From Caprella mutica (Eukaryota; Arthropoda; Malacostraca; Amphipoda; Caprellidae), in assembly GCA_947561585.1 (NCBI GenBank), contig CANNZV010002451.1:33788-97787 (forward strand): 64,000 bases of DNA, read 5' to 3'. Below, one piece after another: positions 13,215-25,560 of the stretch. Positions within the stretch are counted from its first letter, which is position 1. The number at the start of each line of letters is the position of its first letter. Position numbers and translations under genes: made by a program. Under the pieces are notes generated by a model. It was not told the DNA's origin and did not search any database. It was given only the letters and a program-made list of their open reading frames with translations.

Positions 13215-13580
13215 TACTATATACTGTACGTAGGAACTTCTTCTTTACTGTTATGTCAAGGTCACTACTTGCATACCGTATGGGGTACTGCTATAAAAAG
13301 GATATGAAAACCAATTTGGCAGTTATTGTGTAAGCTTACCATTGTAAGCAGTTAAAAACTATAATTCCTTGGAGAAATAATGATACACAATCATATTATT
13401 TCTCAACTATATATTCCAAATAAATCAACTAACTATTTCTACAATAACACTGAAACTGCATTAGTATACTCACTCACAAAAACTGATAACTATGAGATGC
13501 TAGTTAGGAAACTGTACTCGTACTGTGAGGTTAGTGGTGACTTGCAAGCTGAGGTAACAGATGATGTATTGAGTGAGTAA
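13215..13580 (+). promoter_or_regulatory. Module 2: putative promoter and exon 1 of copy 2
   Basis: It carries TCAAGGTCA (13256-13264), a perfect FTZ-F1/ERR-type monomer site. The inverted-repeat region has weakened (AAAGGATATGAAAACCAA). The core GTTAGTTAGGAAACTGTAC leads to CTGTGAG|GTTAGTGG with the donor after 13529. A short reading frame crosses the module but is not conserved in other copies, so I treat the module as noncoding. Confidence 0.5.
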
Positions 13581-14114
13581 TACACTAAATAAATTACTTA
13601 TTACACACTGACACAGTGACTCTTAACCCTAGTTACCTAAAGACTGGTCCAGGCTGACCAGTCCTATGAAAAAATATTAATAATTTTTTTAATATGGGAG
13701 CTGCCTTTTCATGACTTTTACTTGTCAACATAAATACATACAATTATACAAAAAAGAAGGGGATAAATTTCTAGACACTCATATTATGGACATTTACTCA
13801 AATATACAGGGTGTATAAAAAACACAACTTTAAATTATTATATTTCAAAAACTATTGAAGGTACTAGTTACTCTCTGGTACCTTCTTCATAGTTGAACTC
13901 TTCTTCTTTTACAGTCAAGTTTTCATCAAGTATTATTCATCAGGGTGTACTGTTTTACCACTTTTTTCTCAAATTGATTAGCACTAGTAAGAGAAACTTG
14001 TGTACAACCATAAAAATGAACCCTGAAAAATATTATCTGAGGTGCCGCCGTGAATTCGATTTTTTTTAAATCAAAAAATGAGATATTTTCTTAAAACAGT
14101 AATTATTTTTTAAA
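13581..14114. other. Intron sequence of copy 2 with unclassified repeat pieces
   Basis: Nothing coding. TACAGGGTGTATAAAAAA at 13816 resembles the terminal words of mariner-superfamily elements, but no matching opposite end was found. GGTGCCGCCG occurs at 14041 and again inside the foldback that follows. Confidence 0.35.
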
Positions 14115-14856
14115 TTAACACGTTATTCGATAACTTCAGGTGCCGCCGAACACTTGAAAAATCTGAAATTGAATATTTTAAATAAAGTTGTTCATTCATT
14201 AAATCTTAATTTTAAATCATGCCCTATGGGCCTATAGGCTCTTAAAATTTCGTAAAATACTTCTACATATCATATATCACTTACAAACCCACGAGTCTAT
14301 TTCCAATTATTCATTTTTACAGATCAGCTTATGTTGAATTTACCAAATTACCAAGGATCCATCACGAGGAGGTGTTTTTCTGTCTGGTCCCATCCTAGCC
14401 TGACCAATCCACTCAACTTTTGCAACCGTTTGAGTGTGGCATTAAGAAGAACAGAGATCGATTTATAAATACAATATTAACATAACGAGAAATAATGCCT
14501 GTGTTTAACACAAAATCGCAATAAGTTTTGTAAATAGAGATAAAATTACTCGATATATTTGAGTTAATAGCCCGAAATACAACCATCTCCTCGCGGTGGA
14601 TCCTTGGTTATTTTGTAAATTCGACATAAGAAGCGAGCTCTGCAAATGAATAATTGGAAATATGCTTGTTTGCACTCGAACATATTCAAATTATGCGGTT
14701 TGGAAATAATAGGTATATTATACGTAGAAGTATTTCATGGAATATTGAGAGCTTGGGTATGATTTAAAAAAAATATGATTTTAAAATTTGGATTTTATAG
14801 CTAATTTCCGATTTTTCAAGTGTTTGGCGGAACCTGAAAATATCGATTAATGTGTT
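14115..14856. mobile_element. Foldback element in the 5' intron of copy 2
   Basis: The whole segment reads as two long diverged inverted arms. The left arm has TTCAGGTGCCGCCGAACACT and, further in, CCAAGGATCCATCACGAGG. The right arm has the complements CCTCGCGGTGGATCCTTGG and AGTGTTTGGCGGAACCTGAA. The centre is near 14485. No coding potential is visible. Arms of about 350 bp with a short unpaired centre fit a foldback DNA element, and the divergence indicates it is old. Confidence 0.65.
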
Positions 14857-15205
14857 TCTGTTGTTATATTTGATATTTTATTATCTTATTTATTATAATG
14901 AAAACTAGAGCACGATGAAAATTAATTAAAGAGAATACTGGTTTTAGAACAGTTCATTTAAAATAGTTTTAGGATACTTTTATAAATTCATTTTCACTTT
15001 CATTTTTTTTTTTCAAAATCACTGTTTCATATCATTATCACACTGGAAAAAAATGGTTGCAAACTATTAAAATTATAAGATATTAAAATATTCTATTTCA
15101 AAAAGAAAATCGTAGATATTATCAGTAACTTCTGATTTATTTACGGAATTTATCCAAGAGTAATTAAATAGTAAAGAAAAACAATTTTCCTTTATTCCGT
15201 TACAG

Positions 15206-16261
15206 AGTCACAGTTCATTCTCCTGAAGAATTGCACTTACAATCCTTTTACTTCTACTCATTGGACTGGGTTCAACCTCCGCTCAAGTATCACACTGCGT
15301 CCCTTGTACAGAACCATTGAGAAATTTGAACAACTACAACGCGTGTGATGAATTTCAGAACTCAGCAGATTACATCGGAGAAAATGGAAAAACCACATCT
15401 AGTACCGGTATTCGACAATCGAGAATATAGATCCAAACGTAGTTTTTCGTTTTGCCTACCATGCCGGGAAAGTTTTCGGGATTTTGAGGCTCAATGTGAA
15501 TATCTTGAACAAAATCTTGAATTAGCTTGTGAGTATAGTTTGGATACAAACATATATCTTGAAAATGAATGTTTTGGAAGAACATATCCAAATTATATAT
15601 GCGACGAAACAAAGCATGAGGTTTTTTTCCAAAGTCGATGCCAAAGTCTTTTTGAACAGGGAACATGTCCCGATAGTCACTGGCTCGTTATAAAGGACAT
15701 AACAACGGGTCCTGTTTGCGAATACAATAAATGTTTTGATTCCACTTCTTTGTCTGTTAACTACGCAGGCTTGTGCTTAAATCTCAGGTCAGAAGATGGG
15801 TATGAATGTGAAGAAAATAAAGTTTTGGTTGTCACTCCTGATGACACAGCAGATTGTGAGTGCTCTGATGATGAAATGGTCAAACTACCTAACACGAGAG
15901 AGTGTTTACTACAAGGCAAAAAACTTCTGAATGTGCTACCAATTGGGTGATGGAAAAATCTCTCAGTGGAAATCCTGTTTGTGAAAATTTCTGTTCTGAT
16001 GATGAGACTTATTTGAATAGTCAATGTTGGACACTTTCACCAAGCTATAAGGTGGGAGATTTCATAATACTTCAATTAAATCACAAAGGCGAACTTGATG
16101 AAACAGTGTGTTCTCAAAGATCACAATCTATATCACCTGCAGATCCAATCTTCTCCAATTCACAGAATGCCAGACCCATAGCAAAGTGTCCACGAAATGC
16201 TGCTCGTAGAAATGGAAAATGTTCTATATTTAATATGAGAAAGAAGTTACCATTCAAGTAG
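15206..16261 (+). pseudogene. Copy 2 of the Cys-rich family: lost start codon and two frameshifts
   Basis: The acceptor TTCCGTTACAG (AG at 15204-15205) and UTR are conserved, but the start codon is ATT at 15230-15232 where the other copies have ATG. Reading on, the signal peptide is recognisable. An extra base in an A-run near 15385-15390 shifts the frame, and one T is missing near 15905 (GAGTGTTTACT against GAGTGTTTTACT in copy 1), shifting it again. The rest runs to the conserved KLPFK stop at 16261. Compared with copies 3 and 4, about 17 additional residues follow the second N-terminal module and carry two extra cysteines (LAC and NEC). One codon is missing before NFC. It is surely nonfunctional as written. 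Confidence 0.85.
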
Positions 16262-17690
16262 AATCGCTCTGTTAAACAAAAAGTTATACTTTACCCGCCA
16301 TCTTGAAAAAAACAACTACCTCATATTTGTCTATTTTGAAGTATATGGGAAACGCTTTGGAGTTTTACATTAAAGATTGAATATAATCAGTATCATTGTT
16401 AGCAGTCGCATTTAAATTGTGATAGATTGTAAATTATTGTTTCAATATATTTTTTATTTCTAAATCTTATTATTCTACACTCAACTACATGTAACCTATT
16501 TATACAAGCATTGATTCTCTAACTTGATGTTTTACTTATTTGTAATTTACTAATTAGTAATTTACTCAAGTGGATATCAAAATGATATAATTGATCATCT
16601 TATTGTATCTATCCATTCAGTACTGGCCATAGATGGAATGGAAAAAAGAAAGTAGTATACAGTATACTCCTTTCCTTTTGATCTGGTACAGCAGTTAGTT
16701 ACAGATATTTCATAAAAAGTTTATTATTTTTTCTTGAATTTATCAATTATAATGAATACTATGAATTATAAAATACTCATTTACTAAATATGCTAAGTAC
16801 TCATATATGCAGTATTTTTCAAACGTATTCAACATTATAATATTCTGTATTTTACTTGCAGTATTTTTATATGAGTGAAATTTTTTCTAGATGAAGTTTG
16901 TTATTAATTCATCAAAATAAAATTATATTTACTTAATATACAACTCATTTTGATGTCATCTAACAAATTTTATATTTTAGTATTTTTTGTTATTTGTGGA
17001 GTTCACAGTGATTGATCACACTTTTGTATAAATGAATTACCAGTACTACAAACATCGTCTTGATTGCATCACAATACTTTCAAGTTAAATATAAGTAACC
17101 AATAACCTTTTTTGAGTAAGTTTGCAAAGTAATATGCATGCTTTCCTTAAATCTGAAGAACACATAATTAAAATACCAACAATTTCCCTCAGGTCTCCAT
17201 TATTATATCAAATTAAGAAAAAATTAGGTGACAAAAACAGGTGACCTAGTGAAGTTTCAATTGATTACAACTCCTTTCTGTTAAGTAATTCATCTAAATT
17301 TATAATAGAAACTGCGATACATGACCGAATACTACAAAGTTCAGACTAAATATGATGAGGATTTGTCAACCACAGCTTTCCCCACTTTAAGTGAATGATG
17401 TCACACCTGCTCACGGATAAGCGTCTTAGTTCTTCAAAGAAGATTTGCACTTTACCGATGCAGAATCATAATCTTATATCTCTCAAATGAGATAATTCTT
17501 TCGACAGAGAATATAATCACAGAAAGCTACCTTTAAAGTTAATTATGACTGCATTTGAACAGAAATCAAAATAGGTAAAATCAGTAGTATGAGATGTAGA
17601 CTGAAAAACTATGAAAACAGAAATGAAAAACATGTAATATTTATTTATCTTATCTATTTTATCTTGATACTCACACAAATACTGTATGGT
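16262..17690. other. Inter-copy spacer of the array
   Basis: There is no gene. It contains array-unit 3' flank words (16610-16660) and the distal block with TGATGTCA at 17397. Sequence of this unit is recognisably shared with 21322-22820, consistent with block duplication of gene plus flanks. Confidence 0.55.
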
Positions 17691-18050
17691 GGTACATCTT
17701 CTCTACTGAGGTGTCAAGGCCACCACTTGCATAACGTATGACGTATAGAGTGACTACTTTGACAGGGTATGATAACCAGTTCTTCTGATATTGTGTAAGC
17801 TTGTTCAATGTAACTAACTAAATAATTTAAATCCTTTGAGAAAAAGTGATAATCAAACATATTTTTTCGCAACCTTATTATCAAAATAAAGGAACTCGTT
17901 ATTTCTACGAAAAACAAACCTGCACCTACAAAAAACTAGTATAAGAACCTCCACTATGAGATATTAGTTAGGAAACTGTACTCGTACTGTGAGGTTAGTG
18001 GTGACTTGCTAGCTGAGGTAACAGCTGATGTATTTAGTGAATAATAATTT
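17691..18050 (+). promoter_or_regulatory. Module 3: putative promoter and exon 1 of copy 3
   Basis: It has TCAAGGCCA at 17714-17722, the imperfect inverted repeat GACAGGGTATGATAACCAGT, and the core GTTAGTTAGGAAACTGTAC. CTGTGAG|GTTAGTGG follows, with the donor after 17993. Splicing to the acceptor at 20303-20304 gives an intron of about 2.3 kb, two thirds of which is one hairpin-rich element. Confidence 0.5.
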
Positions 18051-18205
18051 GAATTGTTTATACTTGAATTATTATGAAATTAGTTCTTGCACAGTGGCTC
18101 TTGATAAAATAGTAGCAAGAATATTGCAGAAAAAATATTTGTGATATGTATTATCAATAGTGAGTTACCCGTCACAAATGACAAACTATAATTAATAATT
18201 ATTGG

Positions 18206-19740
18206 GTAAAATCCTATTGCAGCGTGTCTGGAGGGGCAGACACGCTGTAGTAGGTTCCGTACAATTTACTAGCAACCTACAACAGCGTGTCTGATACTCG
18301 AGACACGCTGTTGTAGGTTGCTAGTAAATTTTTTTTATCATTTGAGAATACATATGTAACAAAAAAAAAATATTTAAATAATTAATTATTTGTAAATTAA
18401 TTATTGAGTATCCGTATCTTACATAATGTCGCGAGTAATAAATATGACAATAAATTGTTTGGGAAAAAAATATAATTAGTTATAGAATAGAAAAATATCA
18501 GAAATGAAAACTACATTGATGAAAACAACCGCAGAATTTGTCAACTCAATATTTTCCAAATGGATAAAATATCAGAAGATTGGACGTGCTGCTGGACATT
18601 GTTAGGCACATACTATATTGGCAGTTCCATCGCCGCGGTGCCTCTGGCCTGCTACCGTTTATTATAATTCATAGTATACTAGGCGTTGAGAACGCGGCGG
18701 TATCTGCTGCGTTCTCACTACTTGCAAAATATACTGGGCTGTGAGGACACGCTTGATACGTTTTGCAGTCTATGCATTTTTTTCTGTAGAAATTGAATGT
18801 TGATTCAACACAAATTTTTTAAATAAATGAATTTACTTTTTCGTGTAATTTTGAGATTTCTGGTATTTTTTTCTAAATTTCTTTATTTTATAAAATAAAA
18901 TTATTTTTCTAAAAAAATTGTGTTTATTTCTTGATTTCTTGAGTCTGATTGATAAATATATTTACTATTTACTTCCACATTAAAATTAATGGGGAATCGA
19001 TAGTAAAAGAAAAAAATATATATAATTTTCACAATTTTTGTAAAAAATGTAGCTATGTAAAAAAAAATAAGTAAAATAAAAATTTATGTAAATAAATATT
19101 TTATATGAAAAATTGTGTAAATAAAAATTTATGTAAATAATTATATATAATAAAAAGATATACATATCTTTTTATATATTAGCTGTATTGGGATATCTTC
19201 TACTTTACACTGGTCTGTGTATGTGCTTTAATTTCACTGCCCGGGTGAAACTGCCCAATATACATACTTTGCAAAGCGTTGCTACCGCAGCGGAGGTAAC
19301 GCGTCCAGATGCGGTGGCACTGACTAGCGACGTAGCAACGCAGACTGCCAAGGCGGTAGCACCGCCAGTATACTTTGCAACTTAGCTTTTCCATTAATTT
19401 AACCGTGATTAATAGAAGATGCGTAAACAGGGCAGTGACACCTCAGCGGTGGAACTGCCAGTATAGTATTGGCCAATTAGATGAGCACGCCATGATAAAA
19501 AAGAACTTCAATTGTCTTGATTGCGATAAATAATGCAGAATGAAAAAAATAAAGGATAATCATTACTGGATTTGCGACTAATATATCAACAGGAACGACC
19601 CGTATAATAAAATATCAATAATTTACTAGCAGCCAACATCATCGTGTCTGTATTGTCAGACACGCTGTAGTAGGTTGCTAGTAATATGCACAGAACTACA
19701 GCTTGTCTGACCCTCTTGTCACGCTGTTCTAGGAATTTAC
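18206..19740. mobile_element. 1.5-kb element with compound hairpin ends
   Basis: Each end is about 125 bp, contains two small hairpins, and matches the other end in inverse orientation (left GTAAAATCCTATTGCAGCGTG, right its counterpart ending CTAGGAATTTAC). The second left hairpin is a perfect palindrome with 30-bp arms (18263-18292 and 18301-18330, 8-bp loop). Further in, GC-rich inverted blocks (18600-18770 and 19200-19480) share TATACTGGCAG-type words with complementary ACCGC and GCGGT pieces. The AT-rich middle encodes nothing recognisable. I cannot place it in a superfamily. Confidence 0.6.
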
Positions 19741-19769
19741 ATATTATTGTTATTTGCTTTTAAAATTTC

Positions 19770-20110
19770 CCGATTAAAAAAAATCCTTTCATTTTTGATA
19801 TTCGGAATTTAATTTTTTTATCCAGATTTGTTACTGTCCTGATATTCAGATTTCGATCATCAAGATTTTTATAGTGTATTACCCGTTAAGTAATATGGAT
19901 TTTTTTTTATTATCTGGAATCTAACCAATTTTTCTCTTGTTTTTTTATATAATTTTTTTAATCTCTTAATTTTTCTGTAATTTCGGATTAGTTTGTAATT
20001 TGAGAGTTTTTGATATGAATACTATTTGAAATTCTTTATTTTTTTGAAATTTCAGATTTATTTCAAATCCCTCATTTTTTCGAAAACCCTCATTTTTTTA
20101 AATACTGCAT
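19770..20110. repeat. T-rich degenerate periodic sequence in the intron
   Basis: Repeating words of the type TTTTTTGAAATCC/CCGATT with loose 15-20 bp spacing. The same texture occurs in the introns of copies 4 (24060-24620, 25255-25560) and 5 (38560-39560) and near 33720. It was therefore probably part of the ancestral intron. The apparent Phe-rich reading frames here are not genes. Confidence 0.5.
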
Positions 20111-20304
20111 TTTGTTGAAATTATAACTTGTTAAAATTAAAAGATATTAAAATATTTTATCTTGAATTGAAAAACGTAGACTGTATATGTGATTTTATAT
20201 TCTCTTTCGGAATTTACATTAATGATACTTTGGAATCTACTTGTGTAACACTTACAGTGTACTTAACTAGTCGAGATTTAACCATATTCCATATTCCATT
20301 GCAG

Positions 20305-21321
20305 GTTCAAAGCTCTTTCTGTTGAAGAATGGCACTTGTAATCCTGTTACTTCTACTCATTGGACTGAGTTCAACCTCCACTCAAGTATCACACTGCGTT
20401 CCTTGTACAGAACCATTCCGCGATTTCGACTACCGAAGTGTATGTGAAGAGCTTCGGAACTCTACAATTTATAACGAAGAAAATGAAGAACCACATATAG
20501 TGCGTGTATTCGACATTCAAAAGGATGTATCTGATCGTAGTGTTACGTTTTGCCTACCATGCAGTGAAACCTTTACGGATTTTGAGGCTAAATGTGAAAG
20601 TTTGAAAGGAAATATTGAAAGTGAAAGCATTGAAACTACAAATACATGCAACGAAACGAATCACGAGGTTTTATTTGAAGGACAATGCCAAATTCTTTTA
20701 GAACAAGGAACTTGTCCTGACTATCATTGGCTCGTTATAAACAACATAACAACCGGTCCCGTTTGCGAATACAACAGATGTCATGAATCAACATCTTTGT
20801 CAGTTAACTACGAAGGCTTGTGCTTAAATCTTAGCTCAGAAGATGGGTAAAAATGCGAAGAAGGTAAGGATTTGGTTGTCTCTCCTGACGGCACAGCAGG
20901 TTGTGAGTGCTCTGATGGTAAAATGGTCAAACTACCTAACACGAGAGAATGTCTTTACCCGAGGCAAAATACATCACAATGTGCTCCAAATTGGGTGCTG
21001 GAAAAATCTCTCGGTGGAAATCCAGTTTGTGCTCGAAATTTCTGTTATGATGATGAAATTTATTTGCATGGTCGATGTTGGACACTTCCACCCTACTGTA
21101 GGGTGGGAGATATCATAATATTTAGACCAAAATCAAATTACTTCAACGAACCTGAGGATACAATTGCATGTGTTCCAATACTACAATCTATCCCACTCGA
21201 AGATCCAATCTTATCCCATTCACAGAATGCTAGACCCATAGCGAAGTGTCCCCGAAATGCTTCTCGTAGAGATGGAAAATGTCCTATTTTTAGTATGAGA
21301 AAGAAATTACCTTTCGTGTAG
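20305..21321 (+). pseudogene. Copy 3 of the Cys-rich family, full length except one nonsense codon
   Basis: The acceptor CATATTCCATTGCAG (AG at 20303-20304) is followed by the UTR and ATG at 20329. The reading frame is collinear with copy 4 from the signal peptide (MALVILLLLLIGL) to KLPFV at 21321. The exception is a TAA at 20848-20850, where copy 4 has TAT (codon 174). Frame is kept across the stop and downstream cysteines are preserved. The lesion is therefore recent, or a sequence error, or the truncated 173-residue product is what is made. Copy 3 is the closest relative of copy 4. AATAAA occurs at 21335-21340, very near the stop. Confidence 0.85.
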
Positions 21322-22824
21322 AATTGCTTTGTTAAATAAAATATTATATTTTTACCCGCCATCTGGAAAGATCCAACTACCTCGATCTTATTTATCTACA
21401 TGTATAATGAAAAATATACGAAACAGTTTGTAGTTTTGCATTAAATATTAATTATAATCTATATCATCGTTAGCAGTCGCATTTAATTGGTGATGGATTA
21501 TAAATTATTGTTTCAATCTATTTTTTTATTTCTAAAGCTTATTAGTCTACACTCAGTTACGTGTAAACTATATATACAAGCGATGTTTATATAACCTGAT
21601 GTCTCGTATAATATTGATGAAATTAATCATTGGAAATTTACAAATTTATAAAAAGTAATTTACTCAAGTGGATATCAAAATAATATAATTAATTCTTTCC
21701 ATTCAGTCTAGGCGGTATAGACAAGATGGAATAGTAAAGAGAAAATAGGCACAGTATTCCTTTACTTTTGATCAGGTACAACATGCAGTTAGTTACAAAT
21801 ATTTTTGTTATACAATTTATAAATTCTCTTGAATTTATAAGTTATTAGACTATATTACTTAATTAGATGTTACTTGATTATTACACTAAGTACTCTTTTA
21901 TTGAATATGCTAATTAGCCAATTTACCAGTGATGACATTTTTAACATATTTAATAATTATAATATTCTGAATTTTACTTGTAGTATTTTTATATGAGTGA
22001 ATTGTTTTCTATATGAAGTTTGTTATTAATTCATCAATAGGGAAATATTTACTTAATAAATACATTTTGATTTAATCTAATAACTTTTACATTTTAATAC
22101 TTCAAGCTATATTGGTGCAATTCAAATGGATTGGTCACACTTTCATATAAATGAATTACAAGTACTACAAACGTCATTTTGATTGCATCTCAATACTTTC
22201 AAATTAAATAAAAGCATCCAATACCCAATATTAAGTAAGTTAGCAAAAGTAATATGCAGACTTTATTTAAATCTGCAGAACACTGATTATAATACCAACA
22301 ATTTCCCTCAACATGGGGAGGTCCTCATTATTAACTAATTATATAGCAAAGTGAAAATAAAATAAGTAACCTAGTGAAGTTTCAATAGATTAAAACACTT
22401 TTCTGTTAATTCAAATAAATTTGATGATAGAAACTTCAATAAATGACTGCATGGTAAAAAGTCCAGACTAAATATAATGGGGATGTTCTAACCACATATT
22501 TTCCAACTTGAAGTGAATGACGTCATACCTGTTCACTGATAGGGGAATCCCAATTCCCAATTCTGCATAACATCTAAGTTTTTCAGTGCAGATTTGCACT
22601 TTAACGATGCATAATCATAATCTCATATGATTATGATTATCTCAAATCAGTGAATTCTTTGTACAGAGAATACAATCACAGATATCTACCTAAAAGTAAA
22701 TCAGAAATAAAGATGTAAAATCATGAGAATGATATGAAAAAACTATGAACACGCAAACTAAAAAGAAAAATATATTTATTCATCGTATTTATCTTATTCA
22801 TCTTATCTCGATACTGTTACAATT
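21322..22824. other. Inter-copy spacer of the array
   Basis: There is no gene. It holds the unit's 3' flank (21700-21745) and distal block with TGACGTCA at 22518-22525. A short palindrome, ATAATCATAATCTCATATGATTATGATTAT interrupted at its centre, lies near 22611-22640. Confidence 0.55.
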
Positions 22825-23220
22825 TACAGTGGTACATCTTCTCTACTGTGGAGTCGTGGTCAAGGCCACAACTTGCATACCGTAAGGAGTATACAACATG
22901 CAGGGACTGCAAAAACTGGTTATGAAAACCAGTGTTTCTGATATTGAATAAGCTTACCCGTACTCAATGTAACCAATTGAATAATATTTACCCTTAGAGA
23001 AATAGTGATAATCAATCGTGTTATTTTCAAACTTATTCTCAAATTAAATGAACTCATTATTTCTAGAATATAAACAAACCTCCAATCATTTACTCTCCTA
23101 CAAAAACTAGTCTACACTTCCTCAACTATGAGATGTTAGTTAGGAAACTGTACTCGTACTGTGAGGTTAGTGGTGACTTGCAAGCTGAGGTAACAGCTGA
23201 TGTATTGAGTGAATAATAAT
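22825..23220 (+). promoter_or_regulatory. Module 4: putative promoter and exon 1 of intact copy 4
   Basis: TCAAGGCCA at 22860-22868 is followed by a well-paired inverted repeat, ACTGGTTATGAAAACCAGT (about 22916-22934). Then come CTATGAGATGTTAGTTAGG and CTGTGAG|GTTAGTGG, with the donor after 23165. The arms of the repeat fit the Grainyhead half-site WCHGGTT. Splicing to the acceptor at 26007-26008 removes about 2.8 kb. The exon boundaries rest on conservation and splice consensus only. Confidence 0.55.
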
Positions 23221-23329
23221 TTGAATTATTTATGCTTGAAGAATCATATAATTAGTTATTACACAGTGGCGATTTTAATTAAATAGTAGAATATTGCGGG
23301 ATAAAATATTTGGACCAAGTAAAGATAAC

Positions 23330-23760
23330 TGACCAGAATCCGTTATCTTTACTAGCTTCATTTCTGGTCCGTTATCTTTTTATGGTAAGATTCTTTATGT
23401 TGTAACAATAATTGGAATTTGAATAATATTTTGGAATCATAGATACGATATTGAAGGGTTTAAGCAGATTATACTTTACATTTTTCAATTTCTTGTTTTT
23501 CACAACCTAAAAATGGATCTATTATATTACTGCGACGAAAACAAAAGGAAATTTATATTTAAACTAATGGAAACTATGTTGTTTCTCATTAGTTCTTTCA
23601 ATTACCATATTTCTTGTCCGTTTTCTTTACTTCGTTCATTTCTGGTCCGTTATCTTTACTTGGTTCATTTCTGGTCCGTTTTTTTTTACTTAGTTCATTT
23701 CTGGTCCATTGTTTTTACTTGATTCATTTCTGGTACAAATATTGTTCACTTGCTCCAAAT
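23330..23760. repeat. Diverged tandem repeat in the copy 4 intron
   Basis: Tandem words TTCATTTCTGGTCCGTT followed by (A)TCTTTACTT(G/C)G, unit about 26-27 bp, most regular at 23630-23735, with outlying copies at 23340-23385. Confidence 0.6.
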
Positions 23761-24059
23761 ATTTGTGATATATCCCTTTTAGACCGTGCGTGACGAATTC
23801 GTCGCATAAAAAATAAAGGTCTTTGCTGTGATAAATTGAATGTGTAGAGCCTAGTAACGAATGTGACAATCGCGTCACAGGTTTAAAAAATCAGGAAATT
23901 TCAAAACTAATTGAAATTAGTATATATATCAATTATTTTTTGGCTACTAACTAGACACATACTAAGTTTTTTTAAATCTTAACTTTTCAAAATTAATTCT
24001 TGTCGTAAAGGGATATATGGTGAGTTACCCGTAAATAATGACGGACAGTAAAATTTTAG

Positions 24060-25560
24060 TGGCCTTTAAAATTAGCAGTTTTTAAATTAAATATTCCAAT
24101 TTATTTTTAGTTATTTAGATTTTTTTCCAGATTGTTTGTCCTTTTATTCAGATTTCAGTCATCATAATTTATTTAGTGTACTTAACCGTTAATTAGGATT
24201 TAGGGTTTTTTTAATCATCCGGTTTCTAAACAAATGTTATCTGTTTTATATAAAATTGTTCGTATTTTTCTTAATCTCATAATTTTAAGGTAATTTCGTA
24301 CTTGAATAAAATTCTAGATTTTTGTAACATTTCAGTTTTGTCTGAATTCCTGCATTCTTTGAATTCCTGCATTCTTTGAATTCCTGCATTCTTTGATTTC
24401 CTGCATTCTTTGATTTCCTGCATTCTTTGATTTCCTGCATTCTTTCAATTCCTGCATTTTTACGAAATCCCGAATATTTTTTATATCCCGATTTTTTTTA
24501 AATCGTGATATTTTTTGAAATCACGATTCTTTGAAATTCCGAATTTTTTGAAATTCTGATTTTTGGGGGAAATCCCACATATCTCATAATCCTGATTTTT
24601 TTTAAATCACGCTTTTTTTGGAGAATATTCTATGAAATCGATCAGCCACTTCAAAATATAAGAAAAAATAATAATGCAATTATCAGATCACATCAACCTC
24701 CCACATCGCATACCAAACTAGCACCAACATCATCTGTATATGTATATGATACCAATGATATTTACACCGTTATTTTGTAATTTATTAAATATATCATTTG
24801 TATTAAAGTAATTTTTAGGACATATTACATAGATTACTAATGAATGGACTAATGACTAATTACTAATTAAAATCCTAATTACTTACTTTATTTATAATTG
24901 ATTTATTACATAAATTTAAATAAATTATTAGATATAATTATTAATTTCATGAAGTAATTTACTTTTAATTTTTATTTATTTACAAAGTAATTTATTTCAT
25001 ATATCAGATGTAATAGAATAATTTATTACATATAAATTGTATATAGTAAATTATATATCATTTTTATTTATTTATAAAATAATTCATTCCGTATATCATA
25101 TCATATCTTCTTCTTCAGTTGTTTCAAAAACTGATCTTAACGATGACATGGTTGAGACAGGCTTATAAATGATTAAAAAATAAATAAAATGGTTATTTTT
25201 GAATAACTTATCTAAATACTCTGTGAACTTGGAACCATAAATATAGATTATTATTTTTTTTTTGAAATGGTTGGTCGATTTCAGAGAAGATCCTTTTTTG
25301 AAATCCTATTTTTTTTTAAATATCGTAATGTTTTGGAAATTCCTCATTTTTTTGAAATCCTGCATTCTTTTGAAATCATGTTTTTTTTAACTCGGTTTCT
25401 TAAATTCTGCATTTTTTTTAAATCACGCATTTGGAACTCCCGCATTTTTTGTATCCAGGATTTTTGTTTCCGAATTTTTCTTATCCATAAAATTTGTTAT
25501 TCGTACTGTTTCTGTTATCCGTATTTTTGTTATTTTGACAATTATTTTATTCATGGAATT
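24060..25560. repeat. T-rich periodic DNA with a 17-bp minisatellite
   Basis: TGCATTCTTTGAATTCC/TGCATTCTTTGATTTCC is repeated about seven times at 24350-24450. It is embedded in looser TTTTTTGAAATCC-type sequence at 24060-24620 and 25255-25560. The right flank (25540-25620) is related to 39560-39650 before copy 5, so this is inherited intron sequence. Phe/Leu-rich reading frames here are compositional. Confidence 0.55.

Noticed and set aside
13380..13580. 66-codon plus-strand reading frame over module 2
   Set aside because: It is not open in the homologous modules. Modules 3 and 4 have in-frame stops, so the conservation is not protein-coding.
15370..16024. Minus-strand reading frames opposite copy 2
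   Set aside because: They are antisense shadows of the Cys-rich coding sequence and have no family resemblance.
20848..20850. Programmed stop-codon readthrough in copy 3
   Set aside because: The stop is TAA followed by A, a poor readthrough context, and the other copies have a Tyr or frameshift here. A plain mutation is simpler.
24345..24460. CRISPR-like regular repeats
   Set aside because: Units are directly tandem without unique spacers and the genome is animal. All regular repeats here are minisatellites.
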